A DNA stretch of 64,000 nt from Bog-473 sp963754445 (GTDB lineage Bacteria > Actinomycetota > Acidimicrobiia > Acidimicrobiales > RAAP-2). The stretch lies in contig CAVWFT010000002.1 of assembly GCA_963754445.1 (NCBI GenBank), positions 806,001 through 870,000 of the forward strand. Direction: 5' to 3'. A program made the position numbers and the translations under genes. Positions 9,003-17,698 of this stretch are shown piece by piece (within the stretch, counting starts at the first letter, position 1; each line of letters begins with the position of its first letter). The notes beneath the pieces are model-generated. The model saw nothing but the letters and a program-made list of their open reading frames with translations. It made no database searches and was not told where the DNA came from.

Positions 9003-9695
9003 GTGAAGAAGGCCAGGAAGAGATTGTTCGCCCGGCAGGCGCCGGACGAGCGGCCTCCGGCGCCCGACGCACGTTCGAGTCCCGCGGCGGCTGCCGGCCC
9101 GGTCGACGACGTCGGCAGTGCACCGCGCTCGGTCGAGTCCATGCTCCAAGAGTTCAGCGGCGGCGAGTCGACGCTCTCGTCGGTGCGCGCCAGCGGCGCG
9201 GGCCGGACGAGCGCCAAGTACGACCAGCTCTGGCAGCTCTCCATGGCCGACCCGCACACCGGGCTGGCCAACCAGCTCCTGCTGCTCGACCGGCTGACCC
9301 AGGCCCTGGCCCGCCGCCGGCGCCACGGCGGCGAGGTGCTCGTGTGCAATGTCGAGCTGGAGAACCTCGGCGAGATCAACCTCGACCTCGGGTACACGAC
9401 GGGCAACGCCGTGCTGTGCGAGATGGCCAGGCGTCTGACGTCGATCCTGCGCACGGAGGACACGGTCGGGCGCGTCGGCGGGAGCGAACTGGTGACCGTC
9501 CTGGCCGTCAACGACGAGCAGGACGTCGGCCCGCTGGTCCGGCGCCTGCAGCTTGCGCTCGACGAGCCGGTCGTGGTCGGTGGGCAGGGGGTCCGTCTGC
9601 GGGCCACCCTGGGCGTCGCCGTGGCCGAGCCGAACGAGACCGCCGAGGACGTCCTGGTGCGGGCCGACCGTTCGGCCCGGGTGGGCAATCGCTGA
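9003..9695 (+). CDS. solitary GGDEF-like protein without catalytic motif
   Basis: A 230-residue protein. The GTG at 9003 follows GGAGGGGG (8992–8999). Residues 1–75 are disordered-looking and basic at the N-terminus (KKARKRLFAR). Residues 80–225 match a diguanylate cyclase fold: MADPHTGLANQLLLLDRL, then the RTEDTVGR region. However, the signature is GGSEL instead of GG[DE]EF, and the metal-site strand reads VELENLGEIN instead of a DLDxFKxxND form. It is therefore unlikely to make c-di-GMP and may be a regulatory or binding remnant. A close paralogue sits at 23047–23538 with the same losses and identical stretches (RHGGEV, RTEDTVGR). A weak TACAAT box is at 8877–8882 in the 260-base leader. 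Confidence 0.8.
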   Translation: MKKARKRLFARQAPDERPPAPDARSSPAAAAGPVDDVGSAPRSVESMLQEFSGGESTLSSVRASGAGRTSAKYDQLWQLSMADPHTGLANQLLLLDRLTQALARRRRHGGEVLVCNVELENLGEINLDLGYTTGNAVLCEMARRLTSILRTEDTVGRVGGSELVTVLAVNDEQDVGPLVRRLQLALDEPVVVGGQGVRLRATLGVAVAEPNETAEDVLVRADRSARVGNR

Positions 9696-9725
9696 ACGGG
9701 CAGGCCGCCGCAGCGGCGGGTCTCC

Positions 9726-10289
9726 TCAGCGCGGCCGCGCCTCGAGGTACAGCTCCAAGGAGATCTCCGGACGGATCTTGAGGGCCAGCGTGGCCGGCAC
9801 CTCGAGACCGAACTCCCGGATGTCGAGGACGTGCTGCCCGCGGGCCACCAGCACGGGTCCACCGGCGCTCCCGACACCGTGCACCTCGACCGTGATCGAG
9901 CCCTCGATCGGCCGGCTCACGTCGTGGATCTCGACCCGGCCTGCTGCGAGGTAGCGACCGGCGCCGGTGCCCGGCGCCACGCGTTCGAGCTCGACGCGGG
10001 CGTCGGGGTGGCGTCGACCGTCGATGCGCCGGGCGAGCTCCGTGTCGTAGAGCGGGTTGCCCGAGGTCAGCGCGCGGAGCGAGATCGCCAGCGTGCCCCG
10101 GACCTGCGGCCCCTCGGGGTCGACCACGATCCGTGATCCGTCGAAGGTGCACTCGATCTCCCCCCGGGCCTCGCTGGTGGCGAACGCGATCGGACCGACG
10201 TTCGATCGGGCCTTGAGGAGCACGGCGGAGCGGCCGGGGACCACGGCGAAGACGGTCTGTGCGGCGCTCCCGCGTGACCGCGCCGGCAC
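9726..10289 (-). CDS. YceI-like lipocalin-fold protein
   Basis: About 187 residues, matching the YceI family (polyisoprenoid-binding, lipocalin-like β-barrel). The opening FAVVPGRSAVLLKARSNVG corresponds to the family's 'xxxDxxHSxVxFxxxH' start. TLAISLRALTSGNPLYDTELARRI and the following RHPDA are the characteristic middle segment. No signal peptide is present, unlike E. coli YceI, so a cytoplasmic location is likely. The GTG at 10289 is the first usable start after the stop of the giant upstream gene (10301), leaving an 11-base gap, so both are probably on one mRNA. A role in binding a lipid or quinone-like ligand is family-based inference. Confidence 0.75.
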   Translation of the reverse strand: MPARSRGSAAQTVFAVVPGRSAVLLKARSNVGPIAFATSEARGEIECTFDGSRIVVDPEGPQVRGTLAISLRALTSGNPLYDTELARRIDGRRHPDARVELERVAPGTGAGRYLAAGRVEIHDVSRPIEGSITVEVHGVGSAGGPVLVARGQHVLDIREFGLEVPATLALKIRPEISLELYLEARPR

Positions 10290-10300
10290 GGGGACCGGTG

Positions 10301-13300
10301 TCAGCGGGCGGGGGCGACGACGAGCGGGATCCCGCCGGCCTGGACGATGCCGGCGCCGCCCTCGTCGTCGGGTCCGCGCAGTTCCCACAGCCACTCGGTG
10401 GCGACGGGCTCGGCCAGGGGCCGGCCCCAGAGGAATCCCTGCGCCTGGTCGCACCCCATACCGTGGAGCATGTCGTACTGCTGCGCCGTCTCGACGCCCT
10501 CGGCGATGACGGCGAGTCCCAGCGAATGGGCGAGGTTGATCACACTCGAGACGATGGCGCGGTCCTCGGCGCTCTCCACGATGCCGGCGATGAAGGAGCG
10601 ATCGATCTTGAGGTGCTGGACCGGGTAGCGGCGCAGGTAGCTGAGGGACGAGTAGCCGGTGCCGAAGTCGTCGATGGAGAGCGCGATCCCGAGGGCGCGC
10701 AGCCGTTCGAGCTGGGTGATGGCGGTTTCCGGATCGTCGGCGGTGGCGCTCTCGGTGATCTCGAGGACGAGCGCTCCGGGCTCGAGACCCGCCTCGCACA
10801 GGGCGCCCGCGATCTCGTCGACCAGACCGGGGTCCTGGAGCTGGCGGGCCGAGACGTTGACGGAGAGCACCAGAGTGGTTCCGAGGAGGCTCCGCCACGC
10901 CGCCGCCTGGAGGCAGGCGTTGCGCAGGACCCAGCGCCCGATGGCGATGATCATCCCGCTGTCCTCGGCCAGCTTGATCCACTGGTCGGGCAGGAGCTCA
11001 CCCCGTGTCGGGTGGTTCCAACGCACGAGGGCCTCGAAGCCGCTGAGGACGCCCGCACCGAGGTCGACGATGGCCTGGTAGTGCACGGACAGCTCGCCGC
11101 GCGGGAGCGCCCACTCCAGGTCGGTGCGCAGCGCGGCCCGCTCGATGGCGGCCTCGCGCATGTCCGGCTCGAAGAACTGGTAGCGGGACTTGCCGCGGGA
11201 CTTGGCAACGTACATGGCCACGTCGGCACCGAGCAGCACGTCCTCGGGCGTCTCGCCGTCGTCGGCCACGGCCACGCCGACGCTCGCCCGCGACAGGATC
11301 TCCTGGTCGTTGATCCGGTACGGATAGCCGAGGACGGCGATGATCCGCTTGACGACGGTCTCGGCGGCCTGGCTGTCGGCGTTCTCGAGGAGGAGCGCGA
11401 ACTCGTCCCCGCCCCAGCGGGCCACCGTGTCACCCGGGCGGACGCACCGCTCGAGCCGGGTGCTGGTCAGCTCCAGGAGAGTGTCGCCCACGGCGTGTCC
11501 CAGGGTGTCGTTGATCGACTTGAAGTCGTCGAGGTCCAAGAAGATCACGGCGAGGGGATGGCCGCGGCTGAGGCGCCGTGCGAACGCCTCGTCGACCCGG
11601 TCGACGAACAGCGCCCGATTGGCCAGGCCGGTCAGCGGGTCGTGCGAGGCCCGGTCGCGCAGCTCGGCCTCCAGGGCGACGCGCTCGCTGGCATCGCGGG
11701 TGTTGAGGACCAACCCCTCGACGCTGGGATCGTCGAAGAGACTGCGCACGGCTGATTCGCCGACCCGCCAGCTCCCGTCGCGGTGGCGCATACGGGTCTG
11801 CACCAGCCCCGCGCCCTCGCCGAGGGTGTGGCCGCCGTCCTGGTCCAGGTAGGCCAACAGCTGGGCCGCGTCCTCCGGATGCAGCCACGAGGAAAGCGCA
11901 CGGCCGACCATCTCCTCGGGCGTGAAGCCGAAGACCTGCTCGACCGAGGAGCTCTGGTAGGTGATGCGGCCACTGCGGTCGATGACCGTGGTCACGTCGG
12001 AGGACTTCTGGGCCAGCGAGCGGAAGTGCGCCTCGCTCCCGGCGACCCGCTCGAGCGCGGCACCGGCCAGCGTGGCGATGAACTCGGCCAGCTGCACCTC
12101 GACGTCGCCGAAGAGGTCGTTCACCCGGTGATGGGTGACGTTGAAGCACGCCACGACCCGCCCTTCCGAGACGATGGGCGCGCACAGGATGGAACGCAGG
12201 TCGGCCAGCAGCATGCTGTCGAAGGTCTCGGGATCGGTCAGCGCGCTCGACACCACCGGCGAGCCCGTGGCGATGGCCCGCGCCATCAGCGTGGCGCTGA
12301 CATCGGGCACCAGCGACCCCGAGTCGCTCACCATCACGTCGTCCTGCTGGGCGTCGCCCAGCCCGATGACGTTGCAATGGTCGCCCCGCAGCATGAGCAT
12401 GGCCGCCTGGTGCACCTCCTGGTACACCGCACCGGGCGAGACAGCCGCCCCGATGCGGCGGCCGGCGTCGAGCAGCATCTCGAAACGGTCGGCCAGGGAG
12501 TAGGTGGCCTGGGGTACGTCGGGCTCGTGCGGCTCGAGGCTGACCCGCTGCACCTCGGCCTCGGACAGGTCGCTCCGGGCCCCGATGCGACCCTGGGCCA
12601 CCGCCACCTTGGCCAGTGCGATGCTGGTCAGCGCCGTCTCGTACTCGGCCTCTTGGTCCCGACTGGCGCGCAGGCTCGCCTCGAACCAGCGGCTGGCCCG
12701 ACGACGCTGTCCGCGCAGCTCGGCCACCGTGGCGCGCTCACGCAACGTGTGCGGGAGGTTGTTGCGGTATTTCCGGGCGACACGGTGGGCCTGCCGCCCG
12801 ACCCGGGCGGCCTGACGCAGATGATGGGTCCGGGCCCGCCGTTGGCGCGGGTCGATCGACTCGGCCTGGGTGCGCAGCGCCGTCATCAGCCACGGCAGGA
12901 CGGGCGCCACGTACTCGGAGCGCAGCCCGTGCCGGTCCACGACGACCTGGGCCTGGCCGAATCGTTCGAGCGCCCGCTCCGTCTCGCCGGCGTAGAGCAG
13001 GCGGACCCCGTCGGCCAGGTGCACTTCGGTGGCCGTGTGGGCGTCGCCGAGGTCGCGCCCCATCTCGATGGCCACGAAGGCCTCCGGGACTCGGCCGACG
13101 CCGGCACGGGCCCAGCCGCTCAGGGCGATCCCGGCCGCGGTGGCATCGCCGATGGCCGTCGCCTTGTAGTAGAGCCGGCGCGACAGCTCGAACGCGGTAT
13201 CGAGCTCGCCCAGCCGGTAGTGGGCGAAGATCTGGTGCCAGGCGGCCGTGTTCTGCTCCCAGCGCCCGCCGCTGCGCTCCAGCAGGCGGATCGATTCCTG

Positions 13301-16228
13301 GCAGGCGTCGATGCACTCGCGGTAGCGCGATGACGCGTAGAGGACGGTGGCCACGAAGCTGAGCGACTGGCCCTGGCCCCAGACGTCACCCGCGGCGCGC
13401 CGGATGACCAGCGAGCGGTTGGCGTACGCCAGGCCGCGCGCGTACCGGGGCACCGTCGTCATCACCGGAGCGTGTTCCGAGTAGGCCTGGGCCAGTTCCG
13501 GGGAGGGTGGGTAGCGCTCGGCCAGGTTCATCTCGCGGAGGTGGGCCCAGGCGCAGGGGACCTTGCCTTGACTGAACCAGTAGACGTGGGCCAGGTTCGA
13601 GTAGATCCGGATGGCCACGAACTCGCGGTCGGCCCCCGCGCGCGGGCGTCGACCGACGAAGATCCGGGGCGCCACCGTGTGCAGCGTCTGCACGAACGTC
13701 TCGAAGAGCACGGCCAGCAGTCGGGTGAGGCGCCCCCGCGGCACCCAGCGTCCCAGCGCCCGCAGCGCTCCCTCGAGGGCCAGCGCCGCGGTGACCTGGT
13801 CGCCCTGTTTGAAGGCGACGTCACCGAGCTTGCCGTTGATGACGGCGCGCGCCGTCGGCTCGTCGCTCAGCGCCAGCGCCCGTTCGAGCTGCATGGTGGC
13901 ACCGGGGTAGTCGCCTTGCAGCATGAGCACGTCACCGAGGGCCTCCGCCACGGTGGCCAGCACGGCCGGGTCGGCCGAGGCCGCCCGTTCGGCAATGCGG
14001 TAATGCCCGACCGCAGCGTCGAGTGCGTGGCGCTCCCGCGCCGCCGCGCCCGCCGCCAGCGCATGGGGCAGGGCACGGGCCGGGTCGCCCCCGGCGTCGA
14101 AGTGGTAGGAGAGCTCGAACGACCGGTCGGGATGGAGCAACTCGATGCGCTCGGCCGCGGCGAGGTGGAGCCGGCGCCGTTCGGCCGCCTCCAGGCGCTC
14201 GAGCAGGCTTTCTCGGAGCTTGTCGTGCGTGAACGAGCAACGCCCGCTCTCCTCTTGGACCCACAGGATGCGCCGCCGCCTGGCCGCGTCGAGGGCCGGC
14301 GTGATGGCCGCCGCGTCCCGGCCCGCGAGCATGATGGCCAGGTCGAGGTCGAACTCCTTCCCCAGCACGGCGCCGATCGTGAGGAAGCGGACGGCCTCGG
14401 GCGCCAAGAGATCGAAGCGCCGGCCCAGGACGAGAGCCGCCCGCCGCGACGTCTGCACCGCGGCCATCGGGCCCGGGTCGATCTCCCAGCCCTCGGACCC
14501 GTCGCGCAGCGCCCCGGACTCGACCATGCCGCGCAGCACGGCGGAGGCCATGAACGGGCTGCCGTCGGCCAGGCGCACGACGGTGGCGACGGCCTCGTCG
14601 GGGAGTGGACCGGCCATCGACTCGCACAAGGCGCCCACGTCCGTCTCGTCGAACGGCTGGAGGGCCACGGCGGCGGTCGGCACGAGCGAGCGCAACCGGT
14701 GCCCGGGGGGTACCTCCTCGGAGCGGAACGAGGCCACGACGACCACGCCGCAGCCCGGTTCGGTCACCTCGAGTGCCAGCCAGCGGTCGAGGAGGGTCAG
14801 CGTGAGCGAGTCGGCCCACTGGCAGTCGTCGAGCAGGATCAGCACCGGCCGGGCGGCCCGTCCCACCACGTCGAGGAGTGAGAGCAGCGCCTCGATGCTG
14901 CGGGTCTCGCCGTACTGCTCGGGTCCCAACCCGGAGCGGTCGACCGGTCCGATCAACTCGGCCAGGGCGGGCAGGGCGGCCGCGCACGCGGCGGCCCGGT
15001 CCCCGAGCTGGGCCCGCAGGCCACCGGGCAGCCGGCGATCGAGCTCTGAGCTGACGAGGCCGCGCGCGATGCCCTCCAGCAGCTGGAACGGTTGCGGTGC
15101 CGCCTGGTCGACACCGTGACCGCGCAGGACGACCGTCTCGCGCTGGGCGGCGTGCGCGGCCAGCTCGTCGAGGAGCCGGGTCTTTCCCGCGCCGGACTCG
15201 GCTTCGACCAGAACGAGGCGATGGGGCGACGTGACGCCCTGCTCGAGCACGCCGATCAACTCCGCCAGCTCGGCCTGGCGGCCGATGAACGAGGGCTCGG
15301 CCAGCACGTGGCGCCGGTCACGCACGCCAGGGGTGACGGACGGGTCGTCGGAGCCTGCAGCGAGGCCGGCGGCGATGGCCCGCACGTCCTCGAGGACCGA
15401 GGAGGCGGATTGGTAGCGCCCGTCGGGGTTCTTGGCCAGGAGCCGCTGCACGACGCCCTCGAGCGAGCGGGGTACGGCGAGACCGAGTGTCCGCAACTGG
15501 GGCGCCTCCATGTTGAGGTGCTGGCGCAGGACCTCGCCCACGGTGTCGCCCCGGAACGGCGTGCGTCCGGCCAGGCACTCGAACAGGACGACCCCGACCG
15601 AGTACAGGTCGGCCCGTTGGTCGACGGCCACCGTGATCAGCCCGGCGGACTCGGGGGCGATGTAGCGCACCGTGCCGGCCGGTTCACCGCGGGAGGCGGC
15701 ATCGAGGTCGGCGCCGCGCGAGAGGCCGAAGTCGACCAACTCGGCCGTGAGGGACGTCGGATCGCCGTGCACGATGACGTTCGACGGCTTGATGTCGCGG
15801 TGCAGCACCGCGTGCCCGTGCACCTTTTCCAGCGTGGACAGGACGCCGTCCGCGATCTGGAGGGTCGCCGCCACCGACAACGGGCCCCGGGTCAACACCA
15901 GATCGAGTGGTTCGCCGCGGAGACGTGGCTGCACCAGGTAGAAGTACCGATCGCGCTGCCCGCACCACAGGACGCGACGCGACCGCCCGAGATCCATCCG
16001 CTCGAGCAGCCGGGCTTCGTGCTCTATCCGCATGTAGACCGCGGTGGGCATGCTCGCCGTGTCCACCGCCTTGATGACGACGTCGGACCCGTGCAGCTGG
16101 TCGACGCCGGCGTAGGTGTCGATCCCGTTGCCCCGTTTGATCAGCGAGGCCAGCTCGAAGCGGCCGTCCACGAGGTCACTGGTCGCCACGCGGCGGGTGG
16201 CCGAGAGCGGCTCCTCGGTCGTGGTCAC
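10301..16228 (-). CDS. giant Ser/Thr kinase–ATPase–GAF–PAS–GGDEF–EAL signalling protein
   Basis: A 1975-residue cytoplasmic multidomain regulator starting at GTG 16228. Residues 24–290 are a Hanks-type kinase: K53, HRD 143–145, DFG 166–168, APE 191–193. Its glycine loop is degenerate (KRGNGIDTYAG). Residues 310–600 are a STAND/AAA-type ATPase with Walker A AESGAGKT (343–350). A long α-helical TPR-like region (about 640–1230) follows. Then come a GAF domain (about 1260–1410), a PAS domain (about 1410–1530), a diguanylate cyclase with intact DLDDFKSIND and GGDEF (near 1604), and a phosphodiesterase domain with intact EAL (near 1731), DDFGTGYSSL and KIDRSF. The kinase–ATPase–GAF part is known from hybrid histidine kinases; here the output is c-di-GMP synthesis and breakdown. 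The inputs are unknown. A YceI-like gene follows 11 bases downstream. Confidence 0.9.
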   Translation of the reverse strand: MTTTEEPLSATRRVATSDLVDGRFELASLIKRGNGIDTYAGVDQLHGSDVVIKAVDTASMPTAVYMRIEHEARLLERMDLGRSRRVLWCGQRDRYFYLVQPRLRGEPLDLVLTRGPLSVAATLQIADGVLSTLEKVHGHAVLHRDIKPSNVIVHGDPTSLTAELVDFGLSRGADLDAASRGEPAGTVRYIAPESAGLITVAVDQRADLYSVGVVLFECLAGRTPFRGDTVGEVLRQHLNMEAPQLRTLGLAVPRSLEGVVQRLLAKNPDGRYQSASSVLEDVRAIAAGLAAGSDDPSVTPGVRDRRHVLAEPSFIGRQAELAELIGVLEQGVTSPHRLVLVEAESGAGKTRLLDELAAHAAQRETVVLRGHGVDQAAPQPFQLLEGIARGLVSSELDRRLPGGLRAQLGDRAAACAAALPALAELIGPVDRSGLGPEQYGETRSIEALLSLLDVVGRAARPVLILLDDCQWADSLTLTLLDRWLALEVTEPGCGVVVVASFRSEEVPPGHRLRSLVPTAAVALQPFDETDVGALCESMAGPLPDEAVATVVRLADGSPFMASAVLRGMVESGALRDGSEGWEIDPGPMAAVQTSRRAALVLGRRFDLLAPEAVRFLTIGAVLGKEFDLDLAIMLAGRDAAAITPALDAARRRRILWVQEESGRCSFTHDKLRESLLERLEAAERRRLHLAAAERIELLHPDRSFELSYHFDAGGDPARALPHALAAGAAARERHALDAAVGHYRIAERAASADPAVLATVAEALGDVLMLQGDYPGATMQLERALALSDEPTARAVINGKLGDVAFKQGDQVTAALALEGALRALGRWVPRGRLTRLLAVLFETFVQTLHTVAPRIFVGRRPRAGADREFVAIRIYSNLAHVYWFSQGKVPCAWAHLREMNLAERYPPSPELAQAYSEHAPVMTTVPRYARGLAYANRSLVIRRAAGDVWGQGQSLSFVATVLYASSRYRECIDACQESIRLLERSGGRWEQNTAAWHQIFAHYRLGELDTAFELSRRLYYKATAIGDATAAGIALSGWARAGVGRVPEAFVAIEMGRDLGDAHTATEVHLADGVRLLYAGETERALERFGQAQVVVDRHGLRSEYVAPVLPWLMTALRTQAESIDPRQRRARTHHLRQAARVGRQAHRVARKYRNNLPHTLRERATVAELRGQRRRASRWFEASLRASRDQEAEYETALTSIALAKVAVAQGRIGARSDLSEAEVQRVSLEPHEPDVPQATYSLADRFEMLLDAGRRIGAAVSPGAVYQEVHQAAMLMLRGDHCNVIGLGDAQQDDVMVSDSGSLVPDVSATLMARAIATGSPVVSSALTDPETFDSMLLADLRSILCAPIVSEGRVVACFNVTHHRVNDLFGDVEVQLAEFIATLAGAALERVAGSEAHFRSLAQKSSDVTTVIDRSGRITYQSSSVEQVFGFTPEEMVGRALSSWLHPEDAAQLLAYLDQDGGHTLGEGAGLVQTRMRHRDGSWRVGESAVRSLFDDPSVEGLVLNTRDASERVALEAELRDRASHDPLTGLANRALFVDRVDEAFARRLSRGHPLAVIFLDLDDFKSINDTLGHAVGDTLLELTSTRLERCVRPGDTVARWGGDEFALLLENADSQAAETVVKRIIAVLGYPYRINDQEILSRASVGVAVADDGETPEDVLLGADVAMYVAKSRGKSRYQFFEPDMREAAIERAALRTDLEWALPRGELSVHYQAIVDLGAGVLSGFEALVRWNHPTRGELLPDQWIKLAEDSGMIIAIGRWVLRNACLQAAAWRSLLGTTLVLSVNVSARQLQDPGLVDEIAGALCEAGLEPGALVLEITESATADDPETAITQLERLRALGIALSIDDFGTGYSSLSYLRRYPVQHLKIDRSFIAGIVESAEDRAIVSSVINLAHSLGLAVIAEGVETAQQYDMLHGMGCDQAQGFLWGRPLAEPVATEWLWELRGPDDEGGAGIVQAGGIPLVVAPAR

Positions 16229-16580
16229 GCGCCGTCACCGTCCGACGACCGGCGGCCCGCCGCCGTGTGGCTGAGCGACGCCCGGCCAGCCCGCATCACG
16301 ATTCCCCGAATCCCCGGACCCGTTCTCCACGGGTCACGACCATCGTACCCATTCTTCCTACTGAGAGCCCTTCCTTCCCCCTGGGCCCGACCGCGTCGTC
16401 CCGTCGGGCGGGCCCGCGCCCAGGCACGAATCAGCCGCAGCTCCAAGGATTCTCACGTGACCGTGTTGGTGATCGACCGATCTGGGGTACAGGACACCTC
16501 CAGGGGGGGTGCCGGAGCGAGCAAAACAAGGAGTATCGGCCCTAGTGCCTCCACCTCAATCGGGACAAGCTGAGTGGACC
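16229..16580. other. 352-base divergent intergenic region
   Basis: This gap separates the giant signalling gene (leftward) from a small rightward gene and must hold both promoters. I see a run of seven G at about 16502–16508 and a purine-rich AACAAGGAG near 16527, but no convincing −35/−10 pair, structured RNA or extra gene. Confidence 0.4.
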
Positions 16581-16919
16581 ATGTCGATGTACAGCGAGTT
16601 GCTCAGCGTTCTGTGCGCCGACATGGACCCCGTGGAACTGCCGACGTCGCGAGACGAGCTCGTGGTCGTCCTGCTGCAGTGCCGGCGACGGCTGCACGGC
16701 CATGGTCTGGAGCAGGGCCATGTGATGGCAGAGGATCTCGCCCTCGAGCTCGATCACGACCGCATGCTGCTCCGCCTCTGCCGCGCGCTGGGTATCGAGA
16801 GCGATCCCTCGCTCTTCGTGAACCCGCTGGTCGAGCGGGAGCGCCTGGAGAGCAAATTGCGCAGCGCAGGGGTCGACTTCCGCACCCTCGACGACAACCG
16901 CCGCATCGGCGTCGGCTGA
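16581..16919 (+). CDS. small hypothetical protein
   Basis: A 112-residue soluble protein beginning MSMYSELLSVLCADMD. It is rich in Leu, Arg, Asp and Glu and probably helical: SRDELVVVLLQCRRRLHGHG and DLALELDHDRMLLRLCRALG look like amphipathic helices. There are no transmembrane segments or recognised motifs. No strong ribosome binding site precedes the ATG. It converges with a NarL-type regulator gene 15 bases downstream. A reverse frame overlaps part of it (16542–16757), but this frame has the better codon pattern. The function is not recognised. Confidence 0.5.
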   Translation: MSMYSELLSVLCADMDPVELPTSRDELVVVLLQCRRRLHGHGLEQGHVMAEDLALELDHDRMLLRLCRALGIESDPSLFVNPLVERERLESKLRSAGVDFRTLDDNRRIGVG

Positions 16920-16934
16920 GGAGCCGACCGTCCC

Positions 16935-17594
16935 TCACGTGCGGGGCGGGCCCCCGGCCTTGCGCTCGGCCAGCACGGCGGCGTACACGGCCGCTTCGGT
17001 GCGCCGCCGCATCCCGAGCTTCGAGAGCAGGCTCGAGACGTAGTTCTTGACCGTGGCCTCGGCCAGGAACAGCTGTTCGGCGATCTGGCGGTTCGACTGC
17101 CCCTGGGCGATCAGTTCCAGCACGCGACGCTCCTGGGGGGTCAGCACGGTCAGACGTGACTCGGCCTCTTGGTCCTTGCGCAGGCGGTCGAACAGCTCCT
17201 GGGTCAAGGCCGGGTCGAGCAGCGACATGCCCTGGCTGACCCGCCTGATGTCGCCGAGGAGGTCGCCGCCACCGACCTCCTTCAAGACGTAACCGGACGC
17301 GCCGGCCATGATGGACGAGAAGAGCGCGTCGTCATCCGAATACGACGTCAGCATGAGGCAGCGGATGTTGGGCGAGGTGGACTGGACCTCGCGGCAGACC
17401 TCGATGCCGTTGCCGTCGGGCAGCCGGACGTCGAGTATGGCGACGTCGGGTTCGAGTTGACGGATCAGGGCCAGCCCCTCGGTGGCGGTGCCGGCCTCGC
17501 CGATCACCTCCATGTCGCTCTCGCCGTCGAGCAGCGTGCGTAATCCGGTCCGGACGAGCTCGTGATCGTCGAGCAGGAACACACGGATCGACAT
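16935..17594 (-). CDS. NarL/DevR-type response regulator
   Basis: A 219-residue two-component regulator. The receiver domain (1–120) has the acidic pair in LLDDHE, the phospho-acceptor D55 in AILDVRLPDG, the switch Thr in MLTSYSDD and K in VLKEV. A LuxR-type helix-turn-helix is at about 145–205 (LTPQERRVLELIAQGQSNRQ, then the recognition helix with ATVKNYVSSLL). It resembles mycobacterial DevR/DosR in length and in VKNYVSSLLSKLGM. The ATG at 17594 is preferred over an in-frame TTG at 17600. It is divergent from a DevS-like kinase gene 104 bases away, so the two are probably partners and may share a control region. Whether it senses hypoxia/NO is not shown by the sequence. Confidence 0.9.
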   Translation of the reverse strand: MSIRVFLLDDHELVRTGLRTLLDGESDMEVIGEAGTATEGLALIRQLEPDVAILDVRLPDGNGIEVCREVQSTSPNIRCLMLTSYSDDDALFSSIMAGASGYVLKEVGGGDLLGDIRRVSQGMSLLDPALTQELFDRLRKDQEAESRLTVLTPQERRVLELIAQGQSNRQIAEQLFLAEATVKNYVSSLLSKLGMRRRTEAAVYAAVLAERKAGGPPRT

Positions 17595-17698
17595 GGGCAA
17601 ATCATTGCACGCTGCCCCCCTTCTCCGACGCGACTGGCAGTGTCGCCGCAGTCGGGTGGGTCACCAAGCCGGCCGTGTCACCAGTAGCCTGACCAGCT

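Noticed and set aside
10259..13333. Long forward frames (for example 10259–11755 and 11783–13333)
   Set aside because: They are antisense to the giant kinase–GGDEF–EAL gene, whose domains are unmistakable.
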